Source: Rhabditoides inermis
Taxonomy: Eukaryota; Nematoda; Chromadorea; Rhabditida; Rhabditidae
DNA: 64,000 nt
Direction: 5' to 3'
Assembly: GCA_963966185.1 (NCBI GenBank)
Contig: CAWZYM010000045.1
Span: 549,001-613,000, forward strand
Part shown: positions 48,763 to 61,430 of the stretch, piece after piece
Position numbering within the stretch: position 1 is the first letter of the stretch
How the letters are laid out: each line of letters starts with the position of its first letter
Translations under genes and position numbers: made by a program
The notes under the pieces: model-generated
Told to the model about the DNA's origin: nothing
What the model saw: only the letters and a program-made list of their open reading frames with translations
Database searches by the model: none

Positions 48763-51066
48763 TTAATAGGGTTTGATTCGGTATTCGCATTCTGCGAATC
48801 CCCAGCCACGCATTCCATTCGCTGTGAATTCACACATGTTCTCGTTCACCTGTATGTGACGTCATCAATCAATATGTGATAATTCCATACCTGACACGCC
48901 TGATCGAGCCCCATCTTGAATGACGACGTTGCGATAATCTTCACCTATAATGTAAGAGTCTAATTTCTTGTCTCCAGTATTGTGGGTACCTGCACATCAT
49001 ACTTGAGCTCGCCAGCCTGAAATGAGTATGAGAACTGGGAGGGGAACTGCCTGTCCTCTCCATTGTCTGCCAGTCGGAAATGAACTCGATCCACCCCTAT
49101 CTTGCGCTTCTCACTGAACACAATTATCTCTCTCTCTCTCTCTCTCTCTCGTTGTCTCTCACGGTGTGATGACGTATCCGAACTCCAGATGGGAGAAGAC
49201 AGTTTCTGGCATGGAAATGACTGATGTGTGGATGCAAGTCCCGTCCTCGAGGTGGTATATCATCATGATGTACCCGAAATGTCTCCTCTCTTTCAAGTTC
49301 TCGCTGTCTCGCTCCCTCTTCCTACCTCACCTCCTCCTTATCCCTACCTTCTGATATCGCTCCAGTTCCTGTATCCAGTGATAGTGTGATCTCGCATGCT
49401 AGTCAGTCTCATGTCGTACTTTTGTTTGCCAACAGATACTGCGCCCGAGAGGAAGCCGAACTGGAAAGAGGATTTATAGTCAAGCAATGACAGTTAGCTC
49501 TCGGAACGGAGTCATTGATGCTTGATCGAGGTGTTGTCTACCTGTTCATAATGGGTCTGGTGGGTGGCCTTGAGTGTGCCGAACAGTTGCTTGCTCCACG
49601 GCTCTATGGCCAGAGAATGGGCGATCGAGTGGGGAGAACATTCCTGATCAAAGTCAAAGTAGTCGCCTGAAAGGGGCCTCTTTCCTCTCCTCTTCTCTTC
49701 CCTTTCTCTCTCCCGCAATATCTCTCGTCTCTCGTCCTATCGTCCTATCCTCACCGAAGTTGGTCCAGACGAGGTCGAACTCTGCGTCAACCTCTTCCAG
49801 CAATACCTCCGGAGATTCGGCGCCTACCTCTGAAGAGAGAATATCGTACGCTTGGCTAGTTTCGATGTTACTGTAATGTTCTATAATACTGTCTCAGAGG
49901 TGTGTCTCAGAGGTGTGCGTGTGCGTGTGCGTGTGCGTGTGCGTGTGCGTGTGCGTGTGCGTGTGCGTGTGTCAACCTGTGAAGAGAGTGAGAGTGTGTC
50001 CGGGGGATGGTCGCAGCTTTCCCTTGAATGTCATTCTCCATCTCTGCATCGGCTTCTCACACCAGATCCGGAACCCGCTCTCGGTCGCCCATTCGGACGA
50101 AGAGGAAGTGCTCTATAAAACATACTCTTCGTTTCCACTTTCGTCGTTTTAATTAAAGTGATGAAGTTTCGAATAACATATGAGGAAAAGAGATGCAAAG
50201 TGAGGTTCGAAATTAGAGTCTTCAACTTGCCTTGACGTTTGTATTGCGTGTCTGTTCGGGTGCGACCCACAAGGACCCATCCGGCAGGCGGAGAGTGAAA
50301 AAAAGATTCACCTGAACAACGTCATCCATGCCACACCGAAATACGTATTATTGGAACTCGTGGTACTGTCATAATGTGGAATGTGGTAGGTGATTGGAGA
50401 TAAATACTGGTCTCCCTTTTCCTCACAATATCATTCTGTCTCTGCGCCAGTGCGAGAGTGAAGTAGCACCCGTTTCTATCCGATCCATCGAAAAACACGG
50501 CGTCAGCCGAGTGCGTCTGGAAACGATACGAGATACAAGTGATAAGGCTCACAAAACGAAATAGTATTTCTCGCATCTTATAGTTTGATAAGTACTACAT
50601 CTAGATAATCAGGAGGCTACTCAGCTGACCTTTTCCTTGTCGAAAGAGTGCTTTGACTCCAAGTCATTCACGTCTCTCTTGCCGTCACTGCCGAACTGAC
50701 TGTTGCGCACGTCATCCTCCTGATCAATCAGTTATCAATCAATGAAGTGCCGACCTAAGCTATTAATAACCAGGTGTTTACCTTGGCCCCGTCCTGTTTT
50801 CCCTTCTTCTGTCGCCGTCCGATGATGAATTTCATTAGCTGCAGCTTCAGCCAGTACCTTGGATATCAAATCAAATCAAAAGTTTTATCCAGGATCTCTA
50901 TACACTTGGATATGGAGGAAGTTAAGAGAGAAGAAGAGAGAGGGACGGAGAGGGAGACTCACCACTTTCCGGGTTGCGAGTATACGCGAAGTAGAGGCAT
51001 GGGGTCTGGCTGTGCGTTCCAAGCCGTGAGAGCTACGACCAAGGCAGCGACGGCCAGCCACCACAT
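48763..51066 (-). CDS. Stand-alone N-terminal module of PEP-synthase-like family
   Basis: Thirteen exons in frame, 425 residues: 51066-50963, 50857-50782, 50719-50630, 50516-50427, 50311-50231, 50112-49977, 49829-49755, 49666-49542, 49460-49348, 49285-49163, 49113-48990, 48944-48891, 48849-48763. An N-terminal hydrophobic segment (WWLAVAALVVALTAW) looks like a signal anchor, with a Trp/Lys/Arg-rich stretch after it. The body resembles the N-terminal module of the uncharacterised animal phosphoenolpyruvate-synthase/rifampicin-phosphotransferase-like proteins. Recognisable parts are DAVFFDGSDRNGCYFTLALA, the WRMTFKGKLR strand, an HQTHYEQFGFLSG junction, RHFGYIMMIYHLEDGT and the terminal RGWGFAECEYR. 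The ATP-grasp and phosphohistidine domains that normally follow are absent; the frame simply stops. The family link is from memory of conserved motifs and needs a profile search. Function is unknown. Intron 5 uses a GC donor (AAG|GCAAGT). Confidence 0.7.
49913..49970. repeat. (GTGCGT)n microsatellite
   Basis: About nine GTGCGT hexamers in intron 6 of the PEP-synthase-N-like gene. Confidence 0.95.
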
Positions 51067-51803
51067 CTCAACTCTCCAACAACTCACTCACACATATCAC
51101 ACTCACACCATCATATATATACACTATGCACAGTAAAAACACAAAAAATGCTATCGCAATCACACCACCTCTATGCCAAGACACGACAAGAAAACGCCGG
51201 TGCCCAATAGTCAATATTACAGCCCGCTAACTATGTCATCCCTATCACTCCTGATAACTCCACCCCTCTTATCACCATGCCAAATACACAACACCCCTTA
51301 CAAACAGATTCAATATTTATTTATGCAACCTTATAAATAAGCTGAATGGTGCAGTGACAGAGCTCGATAGACCTGTTGGCTAGAGAGAGAAAGGGGATCG
51401 AGTGGTCACAGAGACAGAGAGAGGAGAGTGAGCGTAGTGGAGCACCCGAGAGGGAAGCCCACGCATATACAATGCCTAGACACCTCGCACTCCGCAATGT
51501 ACGGGAGACGAGCACTGGGGACAACACACGCAGCAAGCGTGCCCGTCCCCACAACAAAGTGAACGAGAAGACATGTGATTATTGATCGATATATCGATTG
51601 GATTCAAACGAGAAAGGGGAGAAGATGATTCACACCGGATACGCGCAATAAATAGAGAACAGAAAAAGAGACGAGCATAGAATCAGCAGAGAGAGCAGCA
51701 CAGACACAGACAGGGACACTCGGCTGAAAGCTGTACAGAAAGGGGGCGGGGTGTCGGTGGGCGGAGCCTCGCGCCGCGTTCGCTTCTCGCTATATCCAGA
51801 GAA
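51067..51803. other. Spacer between LIS1 and the PEP-synthase-N-like gene
   Basis: 737 bp. It contains LIS1 3' flank with TTTATT at about 51316 (AATAAA on the minus strand) and the upstream region of the PEP-synthase-N-like gene, whose ATG directly follows GAGTTGAG, a possible GAG-type acceptor. Confidence 0.5.
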
Positions 51804-54800
51804 TCACCGGCACTCCCACACCTTCACAGCCATGTCGACTGATGACGTCACCACATAAGGGGCAGATGGGTGGAAGTCTGAAACGAGTGAGGGTGGGAGA
51901 GGGAGAGGGAGAGGGAGAGGGAGAGGGAGAGGGAGAGGGAGAGGGAGAGGGAGAGGGAGAGGGAAAGGAAGAGGGAGAGGGAAAGGAAGAGGGAGAGGGA
52001 GAGGGAGAGGGAGAGGGAGAGAGAGAGGGAAAGGGAGAGGGAGAGGGAAAGGGAGAGGGAGAGGGAAAGGGAGAGGGAAAGGGAAAGGGAAAGGGAAAGG
52101 GAAAGGGAAAGGGAAAGGGAAAGGGAAAGGGAAAGGGAAAGGGAGAGGGAGAGGAAGAGGGAGAGGGAGAGGGAGAGGGAGACGCACCTAGACTGGTGAC
52201 GAAGTGCGAGTGTGCGTCGATCGTCTTGCTGCACCGCCGCTGTGCCAGGTCCCAGATGCGCAGCGTCTTGTCGTCAGCCACCGACACAAGGAACTTGCCC
52301 CTCAAATCACACAATCATATCAATTCAATCAATAAACATTACTCAAATCGATTGATCAACGGATACGAGCCGCGTACCTGGGATGGAACCTGAGTCCGCG
52401 AACCCAGTTGTCGTGTCCGATGAGCGAGAAGAGGCAGTGTCCGCTGAGCGCGTCCCACACCTTGATCGACTTGTCGCGAGATCCGCTCACCACGACGGCC
52501 GTAGACGCGCCAGCCTCGCCCGCTGCCTTGCCTGCAAGTGTGACATTCAAATCACGACAGTGATTGGAAGGACACGCATATGCATGATGTATGAGTGAGT
52601 GAGTGAGTGAGTGAGTGAGTGACTGACCGGCGGCATTGATTGCATGGAGGGCGTTGTCGGCCGCCCACTCGACGCACTCCACCACGTGGTCGTGCTCCCG
52701 CAGAGTAGACTTCACCGCCTTCCCAGCCACTGACCACACCAGCACACACTGAAACACACAACCCTCAACACACAAACAATAACGACAAAGCCCCGTACAA
52801 GCGAGCAATATGCAATGAGCCCAATGAGAGCCAGAACATAGAGACAAACTTGAACATTTCACAAAGTGTTGAATTGTGTGACCTGGTCGTTGGATGCGGT
52901 GGCGAATAGCTGTCCGCAGGGAGAGACCCGCACCATGCGAACCCAGTCAGAGTGGCCACGGAACGTGTGCACGCAGTAGCCAGACTCGATCTGAAACACA
53001 ATAATAAATATATTAATAGCAAACGCGGTCAATAAAATCATTCACGCTTTATTGTAACATAAATAAATAAGCAATCGATAACAACAACATTCTCACCTGC
53101 CATAGCTTGATGGTGTGGTCGCGACTGGCAGAGAGAATAGCGTCACCTGCCGGCAGAACAGCCACCGCACTACAACACAAGTCAATCAATAAACTAACAT
53201 GCAAAAAATCAAACTAATCGATAATCAATCAATAGCTTACCTGATGTTGTGGTCGTGTCCGCGCAGTGTCTTCTGGCACTCGTACGCTCCGCCAAACTCC
53301 CACACCTTGATCGTCATATCGGCCGAGCATGACACTTTAAACAAATCGACAATGATAACGAGATAATCAATCGATATCATTCCTAATAAAGAATAACTCA
53401 CCGAGGATCTTGCCGGCCTTGTCGAATGCGATGTCCTGCACTGCATCCGTGTGGCCCTTGAGCGAGCGCTCAAACTCACCCGATTCGTAGTCCCATACCT
53501 ACAGCAAATAACAATACATTCACAATCAATCAATATTCAACTAATCAATCGATACCTTGATGGTAGCGTCGTCAGAGCATGAAGCACAGATCGAGTATAC
53601 GGGATGGAAGATGACGCGAGTGACGGGCGAGCGGTGGCCTGCGAGTGTGAAGCGCTCCGGAGGACGGGGGATCCACTCGGACGGCTGACGCTTGTCCCTG
53701 CAAAGCAATCATAAAATGCATGCTTTGAAAAAAATGCACGAAACGAAAACGAAAGAAAGCCAACCTAGTGGGGGCTCCGTGGCTGATTTCCTTCTCCGCC
53801 TCGAGCAGTTTTGCTTCCAAGTCACCTACCTGCAAGGGAGCATGGAGTGAATTTCTCTCACATATTCAGGAGATCTCCCTATCTCTTTCTCTCCCTACCT
53901 TCTTCTGTAGACGCAACACGCTTGTCCACTTCTTCTCAAGCATACCCGACATCTTGTTGTAGTCATCGTTCTGAATATTTTGTTTACAACAACATGAACA
54001 ACAACAAACACAACAACAAACGTACGAGGTTGGCCTCCTGTCGGAATGCGGCGAGCGAGTCTGCGTACCCGTACGTCTGAAGATAGTCGCCAATTGCGCG
54101 GTTACTGAAATAGTCCTATTAGTTTCACTCTAGTTTCTCTTCACTCCCCTTCCCTCTTTCGTGCACAGTTAGCTCTATTCGATTCACAGTAGTCTTAATA
54201 AAAAAACGTCGACGACACAGCAATGTGGTGTGTATCGAGTGACGTCGCAAAAACAAGATGGTGGGTGAGCGTCAGTGAGAGGAGAGCTTACGCCCATAAA
54301 ACATCCTCCATGCCGCGCCAGTCAAGCCCCTTTCACTTGGTGGCGGCATGGTACAAGATGATATACACAATATCCTCCGCCAAAGAGGGCGGAGAGGGCA
54401 TTGCACTCTCTTATCTTCTCCTCTGTCTCACACTCCAATTGACGATGTGTCACTCTGAGAGAGTCGCCATGCAAGAATCACATGCTTATCGGATGTGCTC
54501 TGAATTCTGAATGTAGAATCTGCCTCGCCCTCTAACTGCATACAAATCGTACTCGTCATTGGCGGGTCGGTATTGAGAGCCCGTAATTGTTTCCCCAATA
54601 TGCCTGGACGAGACATCGTCCCCTCATCGGGGGACGAGGCAACGGCAATTCCATTACCGCCCCTCCTCCCTCCTGCCCTGCCCATCCACCATCCATCGAT
54701 CCACAAACAATCCCAAACACACAAACCGCTTTGAAAAGTCAATTTGGGGGTAAACAAGAGTGCGCGAAATGCATATACCTATCAGTGCGCACCTGTCGGC

Positions 54801-55282
54801 GCGATCTCTCCCGCTGAGTATGCAAATGATAACAGCAACGCCCACGCACACACAACGCGCACTCCTGATCGTACAATGTGCAACTCTCGTAACGTGATTA
54901 ACGCGCGGAATGTGGGTGAATGAATCTCAGGGGTCCCGTCCGCATCACCATCTGTCCATGGGGCATCCGAAATTGATTTGCATTCTTCTCTGCTTCTCCC
55001 ACGCAAAACCTCATTAGAGGAGGGAAGAGAGCGAGCGCAACACAATCCGTCGCCATCCAACAATCCATGTTCAATGGACAAACACAGAGAGAATCGAGCG
55101 GTCCTCTAATCTGCCTACGCCTCTCTCTTCGCATCTTCCCCATTCACACAGACAAGTGTGTTTGCACAACATAACAACGTTCACTTCACATGATTCCTGC
55201 CCGAATCAAACATTGTGGAAACAATCGGTCAAGAGGAGAAGGGCACTCACATTTCTTCCCGTTGCCTGTCGGACAGGTTCAT
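51804..55282 (-). CDS. lis-1: LIS1, dynein regulator (PAFAH1B1)
   Basis: Thirteen exons, 55282-55251, 54104-54026, 53970-53899, 53829-53765, 53697-53556, 53498-53402, 53334-53241, 53169-53097, 52990-52883, 52748-52628, 52531-52378, 52300-52188, 51877-51804, encode 407 residues (human 410). LIS1 binds the dynein motor domain and, with NudE/NDEL1, holds it in a force-bearing state; it acts in nuclear migration, mitosis and transport. Seen: N-terminal LisH ([24 protein letters not shown]), a coiled coil ([25 protein letters not shown]), the WIPRPPERF linker, then seven WD40 blades with repeated GH and W-D/V-W-E signatures, ending VKVWECR as in all LIS1 proteins. HGAPTRDKRQ in the linker matches the nematode form as I recall it. 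The second of two nearby ATGs (55282, not 55288) was chosen to match the usual N-terminus. Intron 1 is 1.15 kb; intron 12 is a purine hexamer array. Confidence 0.97.
51896..52182. repeat. (GGGAGA)n/(GGGAAA)n purine array
   Basis: About 48 hexamers, GGGAGA in the outer parts and a pure GGGAAA block at about 52074-52142, filling LIS1 intron 12. On the coding (minus) strand it is polypyrimidine. Confidence 0.97.
54105..55250 (-). other. Intron 1 of LIS1
   Basis: 1146 bp, the longest intron of the gene, located after only 32 coding bases. No repeat family or nested gene recognised. First-intron regulatory elements are possible but not demonstrated. Confidence 0.7.
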
Positions 55283-56510
55283 TTTCATGCTGGCGCGACA
55301 GCAGGGCTTGTGCAGGAAGGTGGATGTGAAACGAGTGACGGAGGAGCAGAATAGACGAAGAGAACACGCGGGGCGACCAGACCCGCGCTACCGAACAGCA
55401 CCGAAATGAGCTGCAACCACGCGACATCAAACACTGACAGAGCGACGACGATGCACAAAAAAGAGTCAGACACGTCATGTCATGTGCTCGGAACATGGGT
55501 TAGTGCGGGTACCAATCGATCACCACGAGATACCACATTCGATCACGCTCAATCTATGTGGATAAACAACACACTGAACGGGAAAACATACGAGACAAAG
55601 AAGAGATCGATGAGTAATTGGAACAATTTGATCAGAAATGTGGAGGGAGGAGGAGCGCATACAAAACCAATAATAGCTCAAATTTTGCGCTAAGTTGACA
55701 TGCCTGCAAGATGTATAATTGATATATGATGACATGATGGTGTGAAGGTAGATGAGAAGTGAGAGGGTTAAGCATAAACGATAATAAACGATGAGAAAGA
55801 GGAAGGATGCTGTCCAAGTTGAAGGGGAGTGTCAGTGCGGCAACTCTCTCCGCACTCACCACGTGTCTGCATCTCTCCAACCACACGCTCTTTCATCACT
55901 CTTTGCCGTCTCACTAAAAAGAGAAAACCGCGACGCGTCCGCTTCGCCTCATGCCTGCGAATCATATTCAAATTTCAGTAAAAGTTGTAAATAGTGAATA
56001 TATTTTAAGTTCTTGATTATTGTAAATATTTTTTAAAACATAATAAAATATTGTGCTCGGTCAGATGTATGTGCCAAATTATATATTTCGAAACTTTTAT
56101 CAGATAAATTATCAAAACACCTCATCTAAAATTTTTTAAAGGGAATATATATATATAAACTGCATGTAAAGCTGGATGCTACTAGATATTCTGGATTCTG
56201 ATAAAGATTTGATAAAGCGTGCGGAAGACAGTCTGCCTCTTATGATTAGAACTCACTCAGACTATGGATAAACAAATGTGAAATAGATATGGGTGGGGAG
56301 AAGAGACAAGTCTGTACAATATCGGAATGGGCGCGAGTACGGAATAAAAACAACAATAAGGAGAGTTTGGAAAAGAGACATCACACATATTTGGAACACA
56401 TTGATTGCAGGAACGAATAGGGGGCTGACATGGAAGGATGATAAGTCGACAGGCACTTGTTCGCTGAAGAAAGGGGATGATGAACTGATCAATCAGATTG
56501 GGTCAGCTGA
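55283..56510. other. Spacer between the Prospero factor and LIS1
   Basis: 1.2 kb holding the 3' flank of the Prospero gene and the 5' flank of LIS1, both on the minus strand. A/T-rich at 55980-56160; no coding signal recognised. Confidence 0.6.
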
Positions 56511-56845
56511 TCATTCGAGCCGCTCGAGGAATGACGGGTCCTTGAAGTAGTCAGGAATCGCGTCGTCCAGACGGGCAATCACCTGAAGATAAGAGGGTCA
56601 GTCTCCTCCCCCCCTCTCTCTCCCTATCTCCCTCTCTCTCTCTCTCTTCTTTACCTTGTAGATGGTTTTCTTCCAGCTTGGCTCCAGATCTTTTCCGAGT
56701 TTGATCGCATCGAAGAATTCCCGAAGAGTCTCTTGTACAACGAATACGAGACGCTCGGGAGGCTAGAATATTGAATCACCATTATTCCTGTTCGAGTGCA
56801 AGGCACGAAATTAAGGTAAAGATAGAGAAAGAGAGAGAAAAAGAA

Positions 56846-56876
<31 letters not shown>

Positions 56877-57034
56877 AAGAGGGGAGAGAACATACCTGGA
56901 GGTGGTTGTTCCTGTTGTAGTGCTGGTTGAGCTGCTTGAAGAGCTCAGACTCGATCGATACGTGGAGGTCCTGAAAGAATTGTTGAATCGATTTTACTGT
57001 TTATACGGGATAGAGAGATTGGGGAGAGCGCGGG

Positions 57035-57090
<56 letters not shown>

Positions 57091-57793
57091 CCATATCTTG
57101 CTCACCTCCCTGTTGACGATTCCCTCAGCCAGTGCTTGCCTTGCAAACTTCTCCATCTGGATGTAGTAGAACTCACTGAAAAAGCGATAAATATGATCAA
57201 TCAATATTCATTCAGTATCCATTCATATATGCTAAGACACCGTAATCCTTATTCGATTTCACTGACACCGGAACCAATATCCCTCCTACTCCGGAAGAAG
57301 ATCGCATTTCAGTGTCCATGCAAATCCACCGTAATCCCAGACACTCTGCGCCCTCATCGAATCGCGCACTCTCTCGTTCTCACTACTCTTACAAGTCCCC
57401 GATCGCTCTTCTCCCCCATCTCTACCGTATATATGCGACTTAAGAGATTACCTATACTCGTCCCAAATCTGCGGAAATTGCGAGGGTTTCCGCCCGAGCC
57501 GGGGCGGCCGAGAGAGTATGGGGATACGAGAGGGCGCAGGCAGAGAAACAACTTGGAGATGATGCGCTCATACGCCGTAAATCTCACGAAGTTCTCGTTA
57601 CCAGATCGTCACTCACCCACATACAACGAGAGATCTCACTACGCTCTGTGATTGGTGCTAAGATGGGAATCTCGAGGAGCCTCCTGCTGAGAGATTCCCG
57701 CATCCACCATCAATACATGACATAATGTCCAGATTGATTACCGCTAATTTGCATTCAACCCATATTGACAGATTAACCCGCGTCTTGAGAGAG

Positions 57794-57853
<60 letters not shown>

Positions 57854-58519
57854 CTCACCGGAAGTTGGAGAACCACTTGACGAGCTGGGCGGTGTTGTTC
57901 TTGTTGAAGCGGATGTCAGGGAAGTAGCTCTTGAGCATCGCACTGTTCGGATAGCGAGAGTAGAAGAACATCAGCTTCGCCTTCCGGAGATGCATCGGCG
58001 TCAGCGTCGAGCTGAAGGCGGACACGTCATCTCCCTCTTCTCTCCCCCCCCCCCCTCACCTCTGTCCCTCCACATAGGGCCCGCACTCGCTCATCTCGTC
58101 ACTGTTGACGGGACTCTCGTCCCTCTCCCCGAAGATTCCGGCTCCGTACAGCGGATGGCCGACCATTGTGGGAGGAAAGTAGGCAGACAGAGACGCCTGC
58201 TATTCCCAAAGTCAGCCCAGTCAGGTGTGTTCTCTCACCTGTGTGTTGAGTCGGGGGCTGTCGCTGGCTCCATCCGGCGATTCTCTGCCGAGAGGAGTGC
58301 CCAGCTTCGACTTGATCTCCGAACATAGCTGCAACAAAACACTCTTCATGCCTCTCTTCTCACCCCCCCCCCCTCTCTCTACCTTGCTCCTCTTCCTCCT
58401 TGGCTCTCCATCCTCTGCCCTTCTGGCAGCTGAGAGAGCAGCCAGTTGACTGAACGGATTGAAAGCAGGCGGGAAGATACCGGTGGGTGGACCTACAATG
58501 GCACTATTGTGTGAGCGAG

Positions 58520-58565
<46 letters not shown>

Positions 58566-58995
58566 TCACCCTGAGGCACAGCGAATGGATTGGGCATGGG
58601 TGACTGCATGTACATTGGATGGAATAGACCGATGGGCGGTCGGGGCTGGGCTTCTGTCTGCTGCGACGCCAGACGAGCCATCTCCGAAGCAGCGAAGTCC
58701 GACACGATCTGCGATGTTCTGTTGAGAAAGGAAGGGGAGAGGGAGGGGGGAGAGGTGTTGATACCTTGTCGATGCTGCCACTCAGCTGTTCGATGATCTC
58801 TGCCTTGAGTGTGGCGGCGAGCTTGCCGAATGTGTGTTGTGTCAGCTGCGGCCGCCTCTCCGCTTCTTTCTTCTGCTGCTGCTCCAGAATCGACGCGTAC
58901 AGCCGCTTCTGCGCATCCAGCATCTCAGACAGCTTGCTCGGTGAGTTCAGCTGGTTCTGAAAGGGACTCTTTCTCTTCCTCCCTCCCCCTCCTTC

Positions 58996-59041
<46 letters not shown>

Positions 59042-59833
59042 GTACCTGCAGAGCACTCATCTCCCCGGATGCCTCGTTTGCAGTATCCTCTTCGATCATG
59101 TGCTCTAGCTCATCATTGATCTCCTGCTTTGTCAGTCCTGCAATCAATCTACTAGCTTCTGAATATCGATTTATCGATTACCTTGTTCGTTCCTCTGAGG
59201 CGCGCAGTTCTTCCTCCGACTGCTGCTTCCGTTCGACTGTGCGCTTCCGGTAGACGGTGCCGTCTCCGGCTCGTCTGCCTCCTCCTGCAATCCCACACTC
59301 TCTCACTGTCTTCATCGTCTCGTTCTCTCTGATTGGCACACTCTCTCACCGTCTTGTCGTCGGTGCTCTCCACGTCGAGCCTCTCCTCCTCCTCCTCGAT
59401 TGTTCGATCCACCTGCATTGATGGCTACACTCGTTGTTGATTGGGAATGGCTGGATCGATGTGTGAGTGAGAGGAGTGTGCCTAATCCGCCACTTGAGAA
59501 CTGATCGGATTATGTCTTCTCTCCTCCACACTGTATTCATAATCAACTTCCGAGCCGAGCGGCCGCGCAATCGCAAGACCCCCTCATTTGCATACGAGAC
59601 AAGTGGACTCGACGAGTTCAATGGGCGCGTGAGATACGCGAACTTTGTGAGACACTGCCATTGTGCCGAGAGACTTGAATCTCATTGTCCCCCATCTCTC
59701 TCTCTCTCTCTCTCTCTCTCACCGAGTGGTCCTTCTGGAGGGAGAGGTCCGTCGGCGCCTCGTCGAGCACCTTCTCCATCTGGTTCATCCACGGGAAGAT
59801 CTGCGACAGATCGGCCGCCATCGTCTCCGCCAT
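56511..59833 (-). CDS. pros-1: Prospero/PROX homeobox transcription factor
   Basis: Fourteen exons, 59833-59723, 59412-59350, 59284-59182, 59137-59046, 58956-58765, 58708-58570, 58492-58383, 58328-58239, 58196-58060, 58011-57859, 57175-57106, 56970-56896, 56762-56655, 56582-56511, give 504 residues. The divergent homeodomain plus Prospero domain is the last 160 residues: [40 protein letters not shown], then [34 protein letters not shown] and a short LERLE end. In this family the C-terminal domain packs on the homeodomain to bind DNA as one unit, and the proteins drive neural, glial or excretory-cell differentiation. The N-terminal part has a PTDLS motif at residues 27-31, Glu- and Gln-rich helices ([12 protein letters not shown]) and a basic RRKRSK near 290, a likely NLS. 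The homeodomain is split after F-R by a 683-nt intron. Four introns carry GA arrays. Confidence 0.95.
57037..57087. repeat. (GA)n microsatellite
   Basis: GA run in intron 11 of the Prospero-type gene. Confidence 0.95.
57795..57852. repeat. (GA)n microsatellite
   Basis: GA run beginning just after the donor of the intron that splits the homeodomain. Confidence 0.95.
58521..58562. repeat. (GA)n microsatellite
   Basis: GA run in intron 6 of the Prospero-type gene. Confidence 0.95.
58998..59040. repeat. (CT)n microsatellite
   Basis: CT run in intron 4 of the Prospero-type gene. Confidence 0.95.
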
Positions 59834-59841
59834 CTAAAACG
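59834..59841 (-). promoter_or_regulatory. Candidate trans-splice acceptor at the Prospero start codon
   Basis: CGTTTTAG directly abuts the ATG with no intervening base, as for a spliced-leader acceptor or a 5' UTR intron. Confidence 0.4.
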
Positions 59842-61179
59842 TATCGGGTGGAGCGAGGGAAACGTATCCCCGGCTGAATGTTTTGATGGACGCTGTAGAG
59901 TCATGCAGGCAGGCCTACTGTTTGTATAGAAGCGATTCTAGAGGAGCCGGCGTTTGAGCAGCTGTAATCTCTCTCTGTGTGTGCCCTTCGCAAGATCTGC
60001 TCACCTGGTGAAAGTGTACGGTATTAGAACTCACCTGGAGTGAGAAAAATGTACAGTAGAGGTGTACGGTAGTGTGAATAGAGAGAGACGGTACTCTGCA
60101 AGGTCACCTAATTACGATCATGCAAGAACGCGCGCGGACAAGGATGTATTACGGTAATCATGTAATCAGAACACGGATCGATGGCAGAGGGAGGGGAGAG
60201 GGAAGGAATATGAAAGGGGGATGCATTGAGATGTGGCCAGGCATACAACACAATACATCGGGGGTCTTTATTGGATATTCGAATATAGAGAGAGGCGAAT
60301 CGAGATATTGTGATCGCCTCTGCCCGCCACTGTACAAGATTATGAAAGGAGAAAAAGTGATACGCAGCCTACGCAGACAAATCACACACACACACACTCC
60401 CTCTCGCTTTTGTCTTTTCTCGCCAGGCTGGGAGGACGGGGGCGAGAAAAACGATGACGAACCAGATATGCTAATGAGGCGGAGAGAGCGTGGGAGGCGG
60501 AGAGAGCGCGAGAGAAAAGGGAGGTGGAGATCGCTATCGGAACACAGAATCAGTGACGGAAACATCCATCATCTCGAATTCACACACAGCCAGTGAATCA
60601 ATGCGGATTAGATTCGGACAGACACGGTGAAATGACTCATAAACAGACTCGTACCGCGAGATTGACTAGGGTACTGTAGGAGTAGACGAATGGGAAGAAG
60701 ATAAAGAAAGATAAAGTAGTACGAAGAAGGAGCTAGAAAGAATAGGTAGGCATGGAGAAGGAGCAGCAGTGAAGAGTGTGGGGAGGAACAGGGAGTACGG
60801 TAGCTCGGAGGAGGCAGTTGTCTTGTGAGTGGTTGGGAGGGGTGGAGGAAAGGGAGAGGCGAGGCGGCCCCCTGGCCCCGCCCCCTCACCTGCACGGGAA
60901 GAGTGCGGCAGGTGAGAGAGAGCGGCAGACAGCGCAGACAGAATAGGAGATGATACGAACTCACAATCGGACAAGAATATTGATAGAGTGGGGAGAGAGG
61001 AGGAGAGGGAAGGATGGAAGGGAGAGCACACACATAACTCCGCACATGATTGATCGAATTCATTTGTTCATGGGCGCATGATGAAACGACAACAGGTCTA
61101 GTCGATTTCACCGCATTCACTACACAGTATTTACACCTCGAAATATGTGGAACTTGCATGTGGCAAGAATACATACAAG

Positions 61180-61430
<251 letters not shown>

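Noticed and set aside
51790..52393. Open frames of 127-183 codons in six-base repeats
   Set aside because: Produced by the GGGAGA/GGGAAA array in LIS1 intron 12; only the short LIS1 exons at either side are coding.
57176..57858. Possible U12-type or nested intron in the homeodomain, as in the Drosophila prospero twintron
   Set aside because: The donor here is CG|GTGAGC and the acceptor TTTTTCAG, ordinary U2-type signals; no U12 donor or branch-site motif was seen.
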